From Metridium senile (Eukaryota > Cnidaria > Anthozoa > Actiniaria > Metridiidae), in contig OX459099.1 of the NCBI GenBank assembly GCA_949775045.1, positions 5,377,067-5,441,066 of the forward strand: a stretch of DNA of 64,000 nucleotides. Reading direction: 5' to 3'. The position numbers were made by a program, and so were the translations under genes. Shown here piece by piece: positions 39,776 through 52,930 of this stretch (positions within the stretch are counted from its first letter, which is position 1; each line of letters begins with the position of its first letter). The notes under the pieces are model-generated. The model did no database searches, had not been told where the DNA came from, and saw nothing but the letters and a program-made list of their open reading frames with translations.

Positions 39776-41080
39776 CGCTTCCAGTCTCTTTTTCCTTAGC
39801 TTAGGCCGGAGTGGAGCGTGCAGCCATTTAGTTTTGCTCTCGAGGCTATGTATGTTTTTTTAGCATTGCACGATGTTATTTTTAGGTGGGCTACCGGTCA
39901 AATAGCCCACTTGGAATGCGGCCTCTTATGCTATTGACCAGTAGCCAATTCGGGCTTCGGGTCTCAGAAACGTTAAATAGTTTAGAGGCTGGTTCTCCTC
40001 TCCCTTCCTGGTCTTTTGACTAGCGCAAGTTAGGTTTTCTGTCGGGATAGCGCGGATGGGCCCGAAGTCTTCATCCTTCATAGAATGTTTCAGAGGAATT
40101 GTCCCATTTTTTTTCTTTTTTTCCTCTTCATTCATTAAGTATTTCTTGAAGGATTGAGTCCTGGGTTCACATCCTGGAATTGCCATCATGCAATTTTTCT
40201 TCTATGTAGCCCATTTTTTTAAAAATAACCTCTTTTTTTTTGTTTTACATCGCTTTACAATATTTTTAATAACATTATTAAAAACCTTGAAAGAAGACAT
40301 TGGATTGGGATCCCTGTGGTACATACTTTAGTCCCTCCCGGCCAATTCATCCACAGGTACTCCACAAGGCACAAGACAAACTTTGACCACAGGCAGCCCA
40401 ACTGATTCTATTATCGCCCACCATATGAAAAAAAAATATTTGATGACTTTTTTTAACGGATTTGTTAAAATTGATTTGCTTAAAAAAACTAACACTTTTC
40501 TGCTAGTTCTGAAGCACAATAAAAAATACACGTATCCAGATATTCAACGATATTCAGAAGATTTGTCTGTTTTTGAAGTGCGATCTTCAGTCGCATCACG
40601 TAGAGGGCACATAGTACGTTTACTGCAACAGGAAATACTCCAAAAATATGGCGGAACTATTAAATGCCCGTCAGTTACAAAACAGCAGGAAACATTACTC
40701 TCCTATCATGGGGGAAATGAAGGAAGGAAACACGAAAGCAATTCATAATTATCATGAATTGTTTTTAATTACTAATAACAATTTTGACTAAAAAAATGAA
40801 AACATCTTTGTTTATAGGCCAAAATGAAATAAAGCGAATGAAGACTTGGCAAAGTTATAACAAGGAATGGCATATAGATAAAACGAGCATTCAAAGAGTG
40901 GGCAAGCAAATGAATGAACGAATGAATAAATGAAGAGAAGCACAAATGGAATTTAATATTGAAAGAATGAATGAGAATGACCAAGTAAATGAATGTATGC
41001 GATTGAATAAACGAAGAATGAAAATAAATGGGAAATACATAGTACAAAGGTAAAATAATCAATTATTTTGAAATAGATCT
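39776..41080. other. Intergenic, one unsupported open frame
   Basis: A hairpin at about 39887-39957 pairs GGCTACCGGTCAA with TTGACCAGTAGCC. A 121-codon plus-strand open frame at 40383-40748 is lysine-rich at the start, ends in a compositionally normal stretch, and has no recognised domain; I do not call it a gene. Confidence 0.4.
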
Positions 41081-41081
41081 A

Positions 41082-41360
41082 CACAGCTATTTCAAAAAAC
41101 GTTGAATATACTGAATAGTGCATTCCAAGACCAAAGAGCATTGTGGGTCTCATTAATTTAAAATAAACATAAATATACAGCGATATATTTACTCCCTACT
41201 GGACTAGCTCGTATATTGTTTTGAATGGAATGCACTAAGAATAAAATAACAATTTATTATTAATTTTACTTTAAACATTATAACATGACCCAGAATGCAT
41301 TTCGGTCTTGCAATGCACAATTCAGTATGGAGAACTCAAAGGTTTTTGAAATAGCTGTAT
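41082..41360. mobile_element. MITE, CTATTTCAAAAAAC-terminus group, fuller copy
   Basis: ACAGCTATTTCAAAAAACGT at the left and GTTTTTGAAATAGCTGT at the right. The interior shares AGTGCATTCCAAGACCAAAG and AATGCATTTCGGTCTTG with 4288-4496 and with the interior of 55884-56136. Confidence 0.75.
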
Positions 41361-41367
41361 ATAATAA

Positions 41368-41535
41368 CAGTGGCGGATCAAGGGGTGGTGAATAGGGTGG
41401 CTAGCCACCCCCCATTTTTGCTCCGTTTTCTGCTTTTTATTGTGTTTTATTTGATGATTAACATATGAACAATGCACAAATACCAAATATATGCTTCACA
41501 TTCACCCCCCTAAAATATTCCTAGATCCGCCACTG
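41368..41535. mobile_element. hAT-like MITE, CAGTGGCGGATC ends
   Basis: CAGTGGCGGATCAAGG and CCTAGATCCGCCACTG are inverted termini of a 168-bp element. Terminal CAGTGG/CCACTG fits hAT-type elements. A clear 8-bp target duplication is not visible. Confidence 0.65.
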
Positions 41536-43678
41536 AATAACTATATCATTAATCAAGCAATAACTACAAAGCAGACAGTATAATTGTAAAAATGTTCCAG
41601 TTTAATTTTAATAAGCAAACCTGGTATATTATTATTTTTAGTAAATATCTCTCCCTGCATTTTATAGAATAGTCTCAATAACATATATATCAATAGTACA
41701 CAAGTGGAATAATAGCCACTACCATTATCGTACCCAGACCTTTCTCAGCATTCTAACAAAAGATCTTCATTAGAAACCTGATAAGGGTCTGGGTAAGAGA
41801 ATGCAGCCCCTACTTATATCAACAATAACATCAATATTATGAGCTTCATGTCTGAAAGTAGTTTGATGGGAAAACACACAAGTCATAGTTAACTAATTGG
41901 ACCAAAAAACTGATACATTGATCCACAGTAACTCTGCTTTGTTAGTATAAAGGATATTAACCTATTCAAAGAAAAGGTCAGACTATATTCAATGCTGGAA
42001 TAGCAAACAAATTGAATGCTATTAAAAGGAATATTACTCAGCGATTTGTGCAGCATAAAGCAGTTTTCAAAAACCTGCAAAACATTTAAGTGTAATTTAG
42101 TACTAAATACATTCTGATTCTCGTTACTGTTGTGTTTAATGTTTTACACTCTAATTTATAAACTTTGTATTGCTGGTTTAAGAAAACCACCCCAAACCCA
42201 TGAAAACATATTACCAGTGCAACTAATAATACACAGGATGTATTCAAAATATTTAAAATTAAGTCCATGTATTTGGTAGTATAAAGGCCCAGGCAAACGG
42301 TTTCAACATTTGCTTCAACATCCGTTCGATTTTGTTGAATGGCAATGTTGAAGCCATTCCCACCCTTTCAACATTGTTGAAACATTTTGAAATGATGTTG
42401 AAAGAGTTTAAACATTGCCATTCAACAAAATTGAATGAATGTTGAAGCAAATGTTGAAGCCGTTTGCCCAGGCCTTTAAGTGTTTTTAATACAGTTTTCA
42501 TGGGTTGTTTTCAGCCTAGTCTTCAATATCAATAATAACTGTCAATGCAGTGATATATATATACAATTATTTAGTGGATGTGTACCTTATAGTAATATCT
42601 TTATTTTAAAGATTTGAAAATTCAACTTTTGGTGATAATATCTATCCCCTCCCCTCCCCCCTTGAGTCTTGTGTACTACCCCCTGTTTGTGAATTATTAG
42701 AATATTAGAATATAAAAAGATTATCAATCAGCAATAATTTATCATGTTACTAGCCAGCTAGAAGGATTCCCCCAAAAACAATAAAATATAAATGTAAAAA
42801 GAAAAAAAAGAGCCTTTGTTGCTGAAATGTTGTTGTTCAACCCACACATTTCTCTACCGACATAACAGATTGATGAAAATCTGCCAATTTTACAGACAAA
42901 ATGTCTCAACAATATATGGTTGTGGCAGTGGCAAAAGAATATAATTTTTTTCTTTAAAATATTGAACCACCACACAGAGATTTGCTGACATATTTGATGA
43001 AAAACTGTCAACTTACTATTAGGAAATGTCTGAATGAAAAACGCCTAATGCCTCTACATGCCAAAACCTTTTTGTTAAGAACATTGTCTTTAAACTTAAA
43101 TATTTTTCAATGAAATGAAGGGTGGAACTTCTGCTAGAGACATATCTTGTGAGCAATTGTATATTTTTTTTATAAACCAAAGCACACTACATTTCTCAAC
43201 AAAACTTATGATTTTTGAAAAAAAGATACAAAACAAAACTCTTTTGAAATGCTGCCCAATTAAATAACAAATTTTTATATATATAGAACTAATATAAATG
43301 ATGATTATTAGTATTTATCCAGTTTATCAACTTATAAAACTGGTTTAAAATGAAAAACAAACCAGTTTTATGAATTTGTAAAACCAGTTGTACAATTTTC
43401 ACTTGTAAATCCTGGCATGTAAATTTTGTGATTGAAAAACCTGTTTGACAACTTTAACAAGTGAATCCTAATTAGTTTCATTATTGCTCAACTAGTTTTA
43501 CAACTCCCACATAAATCCTGTTAAACTAGTTCTCCAAACCTGTATTTTCTAAAGACTCAGCTTGAAAGCCCACCAAAAGTTTAATTCTTCACCATTCAAG
43601 AATGGTAAAATATATAATACAAAGAGTTAGCCAGGATCTTCTTTGATTCTAAAAAGCTATTCTATTTTGTTGTTTGTT
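41536..43678. other. Intergenic, downstream of the ZFAND gene
   Basis: Includes the MITE at 42282-42478 and the probable 3' flank of the zinc-finger gene. No coding exon recognised. An imperfect hairpin at 41734-41798 pairs CCCAGACC with GGTCTGGG. Confidence 0.4.
42282..42478. mobile_element. MITE, GGCAAACGGTTTCAACATTTG family, copy 2
   Basis: TAAAGGCCCAGGCAAACGG pairs with CCGTTTGCCCAGGCCTTTA; the arms continue about 50 bp. Better preserved than 884-1077. Confidence 0.8.
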
Positions 43679-46048
43679 TTATATTTTTTGTATTTTCTCC
43701 GCTAAGATGACTGGATTGTCTTTGGTGATCTTGGCTCGTCCCTCAGCTTTGTAATCAAATGTACAGTCATGTTTATCGGAATATCTATGTAATCCACAGA
43801 ATACATTACCACATCGACATTCAAATCCTAAAAACATAAGAAAAACACTATTGTAAGAACATGATAAACAATATGAATACTTATATGAATACAATAGTTT
43901 ATTAGGTGAATAACAAAACAATTAAAGTGATCATAATAAAATAAGTCTATAAGTCTGATGGCAATGAATAATGCATGGGTCATGTCAGACATACTTTACA
44001 ACAGTGGATATAACATGTAAACAACATTATATACACCTATTTCAAAAAACATTGTGTAAAACTTCTAAAAGTTAGCAAACAAGTTTTATTTATCCGTGCA
44101 TTTCCAGCAAAAAACCTGGCATCTATTTTGGTCTTGGCTTGTTGCTTAAGTTGCCACAATGTTGTTTAGTAATAGGTGCATATAGCACATGCATAGCTGT
44201 TTGGGCATATAACTATTCATAGATCCACAATTTGATTGAGTGAACATGAAACAATTGCGCAGTATTCGCATTGGAATATAGAATGTCCAACAAACATTGT
44301 AGGTTTCAGAAAGATTTACCGCATTTACTGTTTTTTCCTAAGATACCCTTAAAATACATAAATTCCAAGACAGACTTATAAAGTTTTCAGCAATCTATGT
44401 ATATTCATGCTGTATATTAAGAAAAACGTTCTCACTAGTTTTTTTATCTTTTAGTATAGGCTGCGTTGGTGTTTGATATAAACGATAGGTAATAGAATGA
44501 AATTTGTAACACCGTAAAAAATGTTGACTTAACTTTACTGACGTTTCGAGCTTTAGCCCTTTTACTCCGACAAAGGGCTAAAGCTCAAAACATCAGTAAA
44601 GTAAGTCAACATTTTTTACGGTGTTACAAATTTCATTCTATTACCTATCGTTTATATCAAACACCAATGTAGCCTATACTAGTTTACCCGCTAGTTTCCA
44701 TTTAGTTTTTCTATCTGATAAGGATTCTTACTGTAGAAGGAATTACTGATAACTAGGGGTATTTCAAAGATGTAAGGATTCCTACCTGTTAGACCAACTT
44801 TCTTTCTGCATGAGAAACATCTATTCCTTTTTTTATTTTTGTCCAGGGAATCATCTGAAGGACCAGGTTCTTCCACAGTTGGTTGTCTATCTTGTGTTTT
44901 AATATCGTTATTAGTAGTACTAGCAGTTGGTAGCGAGGGTAAAGATGATGATATTGATGACATTGCTCCATCTACGCTTGAACTGCTACTTGAACCTACC
45001 AAAACAAACAATTATCATTAAATGTTACAATAGTAAGACTTTTTCACATTTTTTTTGTGGAACAACCTCAGCCGCCATAGCGTGAATTATGTTCTTTAAA
45101 ATTTGACAACTGCCTGTTGAGTTTTGAAGCATTTCAATAATGTTTGTTAATGTGTATATTCCTTAGATTACAGCGAGCTGTAGTCAAATTGTAAAGAATA
45201 TATTACAGACTATTGAGGCTGTGATTGTGGACAAAAACCATAAAATAACTAATATAACTCAAAAGTTATTTTAAAGGTGAATAGTTCCATCATCAGCAAA
45301 ACAGTACAATCATGATGATTAATTTTAATCATGATAAATGTAAAAATAAATAATCATTTTCTTGCTGTTTTGCTCATTACTAGAACAAGCAAGAAACAAT
45401 AAAAAACAGGTGAACTATTTATATCACTAAAATATAATCTAAAATGAAAACACTATTTTTATACCAGGTACAAGCTCCCATGGTAATAATTCCCCACCTC
45501 CAAATCCTAAGCTACCCACTACAGTTAATCCTTAACTGTATATCCCAAAACTAGTATTTCAATGTCAGTAATATGGTGGTAGAAGCAGAATATTTTGTAA
45601 AGTAACAAAAATTATAAAGATAAAATGAGCTTGCTTCAGAGTTGGGTTTTTTTTCCCAATCTTTTTTCAGGAAATGCCTATGTCACATACATGTTTTACA
45701 GTAGGGTCCTGCAAAGAGTCTTTTGATTTCATTATTCTTTATGCTAGCAAACCCAAATTATTATTTCCATACCTTATTTTATTCCCTAACATTTCCCTCC
45801 AGTGTTTAGTATTCTGCTTCTTCCCCTGAAGTAATTTTAAGCATTGATGTAGCAATTCACATTTTCTTACCTGTCACATTTGATGTTAAATTAATTGAAC
45901 TAGTACTAGAGGGACTTGCTGTCGGTGATGACTGTTTCCGCCGTACACTGTCTTTAAAACATTTTGAACACATTCCCTCTGTAGCTGGGTTGCCATAGAA
46001 ACCACAACCGTTTCTACACTGGACGGGTTGATTTGTTTCATTTTCCAT
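43679..46048 (-). CDS. ZFAND6: A20/AN1-type zinc finger protein (ZFAND5/6-like), complete
   Basis: Three coding exons (45871-46048, 44786-44995, 43679-43827) give 537 nt, that is 178 residues plus stop, with matching phase-1 junctions. An A20 finger has Cys at 11, 15, 27 and 30 ([19 protein letters not shown]). A Ser-rich linker with acidic patches follows. The AN1 finger has Cys/His ligands at 119, 122, 133, 135, 140, 143, 149 and 151 ([32 protein letters not shown]), and the family tail is [13 protein letters not shown]. Vertebrate ZFAND5/6 bind ubiquitin and act in proteasome and NF-kB/stress control. This protein is somewhat shorter, through the linker. The 5 versus 6 assignment is uncertain. 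The exon extends 5' of the ATG to an acceptor at 46060, so an upstream non-coding exon is implied. Confidence 0.93.
44031..44183. mobile_element. MITE, TACACCTATTTC-terminus group, in ZFAND intron
   Basis: ATACACCTATTTCAAAAAAC at the left; the right end is AATAGGTGCATAT. The interior contains GGTCTTGGCTTGTTGCTTAA, shared with 55884-56136. Confidence 0.6.
44453..44700. mobile_element. GATATAAACGATAGGTAATA family MITE, complete palindrome
   Basis: The arms cover GTGTTTGATATAAACGATAG, AATGAAATTTGTAACACCGT and AAAAATGTTGACTTA, and meet at GCTTTAGCCC/GGGCTAAAGC. Ends are AGTATAGGCTGCG and its inverse. The reference copy of this family in the window, in a ZFAND intron. Confidence 0.75.
45066..45221. 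mobile_element. Inverted-repeat MITE, TTCTTTAAAATTTGAC arms, copy 1
   Basis: CCTCAGCC...CGTGAATTATGTTCTTTAAAATTTGAC pairs with GTCAAATTGTAAAGAATAT...GAGGCTG. A relative is at 52770-52930. In a ZFAND intron. Confidence 0.55.
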
Positions 46049-49000
46049 TTTATTTGATACCTGAAATAAATGAATAAAGATTTGTCGGTAAATAAAAAAA
46101 AGACATTGATAATCTACTTAACATTATAAATATAGTTTTTATGTTTAAAAGAACAAAACATGGTAAGAGGTTTTTTTTTAAAGACCAAATTTGTAAAACA
46201 AGGACTCATTGAATCTCTGTAGAATGTATTACAAAATTGAAATTTTCAAAGTGATTCTTTTTAATCAAACTTATCTCCTTCTCTCCTCTTTTTATCTCCT
46301 TATTTGACTATATCCATTCCTATAACAGATACAAGAAAAAATATATACTAAAGGAAAAAAAGATGTGTTTTCGTCCCTCTTTTCATTGATATCTTTATAT
46401 TATTCCAAAGGAAACAAATTTATTTCAGATAAAGCTTTTCACTTTGGCGAGTGCCTTATAGAGAGATTATGCAAATCAGTTGTAAGCTGTGCCAAATCTT
46501 AAATTATTTAGTTTATCATGAATCTCTGAAGATAAATTCGAAACTACAAAAAAAAACACTCACAAATTGATGTCTTTATGTGTATGTTTGCTGGTACTAT
46601 TGGATTGATTTTTCTTCTTATACAAATAGACTTATGCATCCAATTATACCATGGAACAGATGGGGCATAAAAGATGATTCTATATAAATTTTAGCTTGAA
46701 TTTTTTTTTATCAAGTAAAAATACTTCTAGGTTGTGATGTAGTGGTTGTAAAAACCTGTAAAAATTACACAGTAAATAAAAAATAACCACAAATTATTAT
46801 ACATAATATTATTATAAAGATTTGAGTCTGGCCATGAAACCTGGAAATAGCATGTGTCTGATAAATGAAAATATATCTATTTTTAGGTTGACTAGAATTT
46901 CCTACTGGATGTGAACTTGGAAGAATCACTTTATATTAAATAAGGGTAAAGATGTGAGAAGAATAATTGATGTATATAGGACAGATTTATAGTTCAGTCT
47001 GGGCAAAACATGTTGTGTTTGTGGAAAATGAGTCTGAATTTGGGCTGGTTGGCAAATAACAATTAATCACATAACTAAAATTACATGGAAAACTTAACAA
47101 ATAGAACAGATGTGACTATAATAAAGATGACAATAAATCTCATATTTCTATTGAAGTTTCGAAAAAATATATTTGATGATTGACATAGAATAAGTTTAAA
47201 CAAGACCAACTTGACAGGAATAGCTATCAAACCACAGAAAAAAAATACAGAATTTAAGATAAAGAATTTATAATTTAACATAGAATGGTTTTAGGAACAA
47301 TATCTAAGTTTGAGTCTGAAACAAGATACTTTTGTAAAGAGACAAGTTTTATCAGGATGCATTGCTAAGTGATAAATTCACTCTGTCTTGTCAATACTTT
47401 AAATCAGTGGACTGTGAAAGATCTCACTTGTAAGCTGTGGATGAACTTGAACTTTGTGTAATATTTATAGCCACAAGCTTTGGGTTTAATCAGGAATACA
47501 GCCAGACCATTTGTATTACAAAACAAAAGCAATAGTTGAATCAAATACATCAAATATGGCCTGTTTGGAATTAATTGATAATAGGCTTAAAACTATATCA
47601 GGGAAAAGAGGCCATTTGTGAAAGTTATTTAACAGCCTTGCAGCTAGTATATAATATATTGGTGGAATGTATATTGTACATACTTAAATTAAGCCAAAAA
47701 TCTTTGATAAAAAATAACAAATTCTATAGGTATTCCATTGAAATTTCATTTGGTAAATAATTTTTATTACTCAAAACATTATAAATATTTTTGAAAAAGT
47801 AAGGTTTACAGTACATAAATATATAAGCTTATATGGTAAGTATCAAACATAGAAATGATAAAAATAACATTGTAAACAAATTTTTCGATATAACAAATTT
47901 TTGGTTGAAAATGTTTCACTAATTTGTACAAATAGGAGGAATTTATAATGCCAAAATAAAATAAAAGATAGTTTATAACATAGCATGCAATGGATTGTAA
48001 CGAAATGACTCATCGATATAATATCATTACTCGGGCTTTCCAAAGGAAACCCGAGTCTTAAAATGGGCTTCAATGTTTTTTTTTTTTTTTTTTTTCTTGG
48101 GTCGCAAAACGCCGTCTAGTCGTCACCGCGCATGCGTATGGTCACAGCTCATGCGTAGACTGGCCAATACGAGCACATGGATATTTGATTCGTCGAAGGA
48201 TCGATTTCTAGGTGGAATATTCTCATATTTTATGCGCTCACTCCACATGATTCGCAGTAGAATTACACTTAAGTTTATGTCGAATGTTTTCGGAAAGGGT
48301 CACTGTGAATTTTAATAAAGATCATGCAATTTACGGGCTAAATAAGCGAGCCAACTTATTATGATGGAATTTATCGAGAAATCGTCCCTGCTATAAACTC
48401 ATAATGCTATGGAATTGATTCACAACCAGTTACAAAGGACGAAGCTGTTACTACTGGATATTTAACTGTATTGTAAGCATTCTTAGAGAGTACGATACAG
48501 CGCACTAGAAGTGAAGACAACAACAGTAGTGATGTTTAGGGTAAATATTTTGCTTCTTGTAATTATTTCTTTTATATTTTTGATTAAAATAACGAGTTTA
48601 TCTGTCAATAGTTTAATTTTATTGACTATACTATTAGCTCGTACAAGCTTCAGATCCGCGATTGATTGGCGATTGCCGAGCGCTTAGCTTCGATCTCGGC
48701 AAAGAACAACAAACTTATACGCAAAACTTTTAAGTTTAAACTTAATCGCTTCAACCTATTATCTAGCAGTTGAACGATGAAAGTAATATTTCTTTGTTTA
48801 CAATATGTCAGATAACGTGACCGATTTTAAACATCAAGGTCAAGCTCGACAACAACAAATATAAAACAGCTGAAATCAGCCTCTCTGAAAACTACATCCA
48901 ACAGCCTAAATTAAATCGCCTCAAATATAACACCAATTGCTTTAGTGACTAGTATCTATCTTGCTTTTTCTTGCGTTTATTTTGCAAGAACAACTTTTAT

Positions 49001-49234
49001 AATAACACTGTTTCTAGACAGTCTTTGAGCTCGCATATATCACTGCACGAACCGAACATCGATATCCAGGTAAAAGCAGTACAGGCAAGCGGATCACGGA
49101 CTGAAGGAACAGACCAAACAGAAAAGGAGGACGACCAAAAAAATAACTTTTTTTCGCTTCAAATCATCTCAAGCTAAATTGATTACATAATCGTAATGAA
49201 GCCCGAGTTCACGCAGTTATGCGTCTAGTTACTA

Positions 49235-50051
49235 ATGTACGAGTCAAATCCAAAGGTGCCCATCCCCCCCCCGGGCAAACCCCGGGCATTTGACAAGACT
49301 TGGGTTCCGTATAGTGGGGAATTTGACGCCGATTAGCTACTTGAACGGGCGGGCATTTGACGAGTGTCGGCCATCTTTAAAAATACCCAGAAAGCATTGG
49401 AGTCCTAACCACAGGTAGCCCATGATCAGGCAAAAGTCACACGGGAACGGAAACGAAAAGCAAAGAATTGATAGATAGTTTTTCCTTGTTATACACCTAT
49501 CTCAAAAAACGTCAGAAAGAATTGGCGATTGACGAACAGCGATTGCAAAGGAGCTCTGGGTACTGTTCTTTCACAAGTAAAATTAAATTGACGAAGTATA
49601 AATGCTTGTCTTTGTGTTTTAGAGTCGAAAAGTGCAAAGAAAATCCAAGTTATTTCAGTTTTTAAGATAGATTTGTGAATTATATCGAGATCCATCTTTC
49701 GGTCGTGCAATCACCAATCAAAAATTGCCAATAACCATTCTCTTCTTCAACGTTTTTTGAAATTTCCCTTCATATTTGATTGTACAAGTTTTGTCTACCA
49801 TGTTCATGAGACGTCATGTAGTAGAAGGAAGTTTAAGTATTTTCTTTTCTACTTAAAGTAAAATTTGAGTTTATCACTGACTCGAGCTCGAGGGGCGGGC
49901 ATTTGACCATTCTGTTGTTTCAATAGTGGGGCATTTGACTGTTCAGTTTGCCCAGATGGTGGGGAATTTGACCAATTTTTTTTCAAAAAGTCAAATGCCC
50001 GGGGGTTTGCCCGGGGGGGGGGATGGGCACCTTTGGATTTGACTCGTACAT
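49235..50051. mobile_element. 817-bp non-autonomous DNA transposon with ATGTACGAGTCAAAT ends
   Basis: Terminal inverted repeats of about 50 bp: ATGTACGAGTCAAATCCAAA and GGTGCCCATCCCCCCC at the left, exact inverse at the right. Subterminal GGGCATTTGAC occurs repeatedly in both halves. A different MITE (49491-49763) is nested inside. No transposase frame. Confidence 0.8.
49491..49763. mobile_element. MITE, TACACCTAT-terminus group, nested
   Basis: ATACACCTATCTCAAAAAACG at the left and CAACGTTTTTTGAAAT at the right. Internal AATTGGCGATTG pairs with CAAAAATTGCCAAT. Nested in the 817-bp element. Confidence 0.6.
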
Positions 50052-51134
50052 AAATAAAGCAAGACAAACTCCCTTTTACAATCCGTTGAGCAAAACTATT
50101 GCATGACTATTTCTAAAATCGCCTTAAATCAATAAAACTAAGGATCTATTTTGTGAATTAAACATCAGGATTAGCTTGAACTGGGATTAGGAGAAATCGA
50201 GAATTGTTTAGTAAGGAGACATTGTCGAAAGTGAAATAATGTTCGTGTTTTGTCGTATGCTATAAACCTACACCGTGACGAACAAAGCAATTCTTTAGTT
50301 CGCTACGTTCTCTGTCTAACCAAAAACAAGTACATTTTCTTTTTTGGAGTATCTGTTTAACTACAAAAAAAACAAAACCAGTACATTCTGATGGGGAATA
50401 TTCTTTCCTTCATTAGTACATTTTCTATTTCGTCAGCCATTGTAACATGTTTGGATTTCGATATTAAACAAGAGAGGATATATGAGAAAGCACATGAATT
50501 CCACATGACAAATAGTACCAAAAACCATCAAATGCTTTAAAGTTTAAGCTTTTTAAAAGAGAGATTTCAGAAAAACTTGGCAAACTGATGTTGGTGAATG
50601 TATACTACTATGTAAAAACAGCCTTTTGTCAGGGAACTGAGGGGAAACTGACGACAGTGACTCAGCAGGCTGTGCTAGATAGAACACGCATAGATGTATA
50701 ACACTCAAAACTAGACCCTGGACCTTAAACTACTATCTGAACTATCGAGAAATATGTTGGAACATTGTCTTTAAAGTTGAAGTGTAGAGGAAAAGACAGA
50801 GAGACAAATAAAGGACTGTTGTTTCATGGCGAACCAAGCCCCGAGTTTATCGCTTTATGACGACTATATCGTCACCATAATTCATCCTACAAAATCTAGT
50901 TTTTCATAGAAATAAAAGTGAAATATAGACTGAAATGATAAATCAAGGCATTGAGTGGATTATATTGAGTAATATGGACAAAGAACGAGCAGAATGAAGG
51001 GTTGCTAGTCTAAAGAACGGAACAACAAAACCAGCAAATAAACCAGCGCCCCAAGCGAACAGCAAAAAATCCACGCAATATACCACTAAATAGACAAATA
51101 AGTATGGTTTGGTGTAGTTTAAGCCTTTACCTAC

Positions 51135-51240
51135 CTAAAACTTGAGTTAAAACACTCCTGAAATTCTTCTTTGGCTGAAATTCGCCTAAACTTTGAGTCG
51201 CTTTCGCTCTTTTCTCCCGGAAAAGTCGAGCAATTTCTCG
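51135..51240 (-). other. Possible ZFAND non-coding first exon
   Basis: A minus-strand donor (TTTTAG|GTAGGTAAAG) ends the exon at 51135. The exon body contains several stops. A CRE and CCAAT lie just upstream. The 5' limit is approximate. Confidence 0.35.
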
Positions 51241-51252
51241 TTTATTTCTTTG

Positions 51253-51312
51253 TGACGTCACAGGTTTGTCTAATTATATGTCAATCAATTACAATAAACG
51301 TTTCCCATTGGC
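51253..51312 (-). promoter_or_regulatory. Probable ZFAND promoter with CRE and CCAAT box
   Basis: A perfect TGACGTCA at 51253-51260 and an inverted CCAAT (CCCATTGGCC, about 51303-51312) lie upstream of the putative non-coding exon. The arrangement resembles the SIN3 promoter at 19247. Confidence 0.4.
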
Positions 51313-52526
51313 CAATAAGACAATAGAAAACCCTAGTGACGCCAGACCAAAGCCAGCAGCCCAAATAACTCAAAACAAAACAAGACCTTCGCGACTGATA
51401 ACTGCTTTGCTTAACACTAAACAAACTTGAATTATTCTTACCGTATCACTGTTCGAAATTCTATAAAATCTCGGCGGTTTTTGGATGGATTTTTAATCGA
51501 AGTCCTTCTGCTAATCTCTTTCACTACCACTACAAATGGTCTGTTTTGCTCTCGTTAATAAGGCATTCATGATATTTTCTTCACATTTCCGTTTTGTTGA
51601 TACCTCCCTTACTAAACTCTCCTGAGGTCGTGCATTATTCTCTCCATGCCTTTTTATGACGTTGAAGTGAGGTATTGTGACGTCATAAGATATTTTACGA
51701 CCGTATGTCACGAATCACGAATGTGTCTAACTTATTACGTCACGCATCGATTTATTTTTGTCCATTCAGACAAGTTTATTGACTGACGGAATGATTAAAT
51801 GATACATTATCACCATATCAAATCAACACTGATTTAGAGATACCAATAACAAAATGTTTTCCTATTTTATAGATCGTCGCTCCGTGAAAGGACGATTTTT
51901 AGATTTGAGTCGCGCAATTTTTGCGTCGATATTTAATTAACATGTAGTCGGCAAAAATATCTTAAAATAAATTTTTATTTATAGGACATTAATTTTATTT
52001 GAAATTAAAGTGTCATTTCGAAAGAATAATGAATATTTCCCTAGCGATCACGAAAAGCCTGAACGTGAGAAAGAGAATGCCCTGCGGGGATATTGATATG
52101 TAAACTTACCATGTATTGAAAAGTCGATTGTCCAGGTACGTGACAAATTACGATTTCAAAAACGCACATTAAAAAAACTAGAAATATCAAAAATAATCCC
52201 TTTTTGAAATTGTGTACTCAAATGGCCAGGTGTAATAGTTATTTACCGACTATTGTTGATAGTGAATAGCTAAATAAAAAAAAATACTGGAGACTAAAAT
52301 GGCGGTGTGCTGGAAGGTTTTTTTTTACATTTCAGGACGCAGTGTTTGAAGTTTTTTTTATATTCCTGCCGGAAGTAAAAATGGGAATGGAGTGTGGAGA
52401 ACTGATTATGGAAAATATTGGAATACTATTGTAGAAAGTTTTATTAAAAAATCGAATTGGAATAAAAAAAACGACGAAAAACATTATTATACGTATTTTA
52501 CGTATTATGTTATATGTATTATTACA
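51313..52526. other. Intergenic, nothing recognised
   Basis: AT-rich sequence, including the upstream flank of the putative ZFAND promoter. Open frames of 66-92 codons lack any domain. Confidence 0.4.
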
Positions 52527-52612
52527 AATGGAAACTAGCGAGTAAACTAGTATAGGATGCGTCGGTGTTTGATATAAACGATAGGTAATATAATGAAATT
52601 TGTAACACATAT
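52527..52612. mobile_element. GATATAAACGATAGGTAATA family, one-arm fragment
   Basis: Starts TGGAAACTAGCGAGTAAACT and runs through TGATATAAACGATAGGTAAT to AAATTTGTAACAC, then stops. Only one arm of the palindrome remains. Confidence 0.7.
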
Positions 52613-52769
52613 TATCATTTACATTTTTTAAATATATTCTTACATTCTATAGTTATTCTTAGACGACAATTAATATAACGTCATATAATAATATATTTAT
52701 ATTCATCGATTATTTATATGAATATCATTCAAACTGCATCAGAATCACCAAAAAAGGAAGTGTCCTTTG

Positions 52770-52930
52770 CACAGTTCTCGTTGATAAACACTGATCATTC
52801 TTGATGGCGTACATATAATACGTGCAATATACTCTTTAGAATTTGACTACAAAAATACTTAAAACATCCACGGGCTGTACTCACATTCTAAAGAATATAT
52901 TACACGCTAACGAGGCTGAGAAGAACTGTG
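52770..52930. mobile_element. Inverted-repeat MITE, CTTTAGAATTTGAC arms, copy 2
   Basis: CACAGTTCT at the left pairs with AGAACTGTG at the right, and CGTGCAATATACTCTTTAGA pairs with TCTAAAGAATATATTACACG. Confidence 0.6.

Larger units (their letters stand above)
46061..51134 (-). other. Probable large 5' intron of the ZFAND gene
   Basis: About 5 kb without supported coding exons. It has a poly-T run at 48076-48095, a possible element bounded by ACTCGGGCTT at 48027 and its inverse near 49208, and the MITEs at 49235-50051 and 49491-49763. The intron call depends on the non-coding exon at 51135 being real. Confidence 0.4.

Noticed and set aside
40155..40175. Possible tRNA or SINE B-box (GGGTTCACATCCTGG)
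   Set aside because: No matching A-box or cloverleaf could be drawn at the right distance.
40383..40748. 121-codon plus-strand open frame
   Set aside because: No recognisable domain, no splice partners, starts in an A-rich tract. Kept only as an unsupported open frame.
48073..48315. 80-codon plus-strand frame after the poly-T run
   Set aside because: It starts inside the poly-T run and shows no domain; more likely part of an unclassified repeat.
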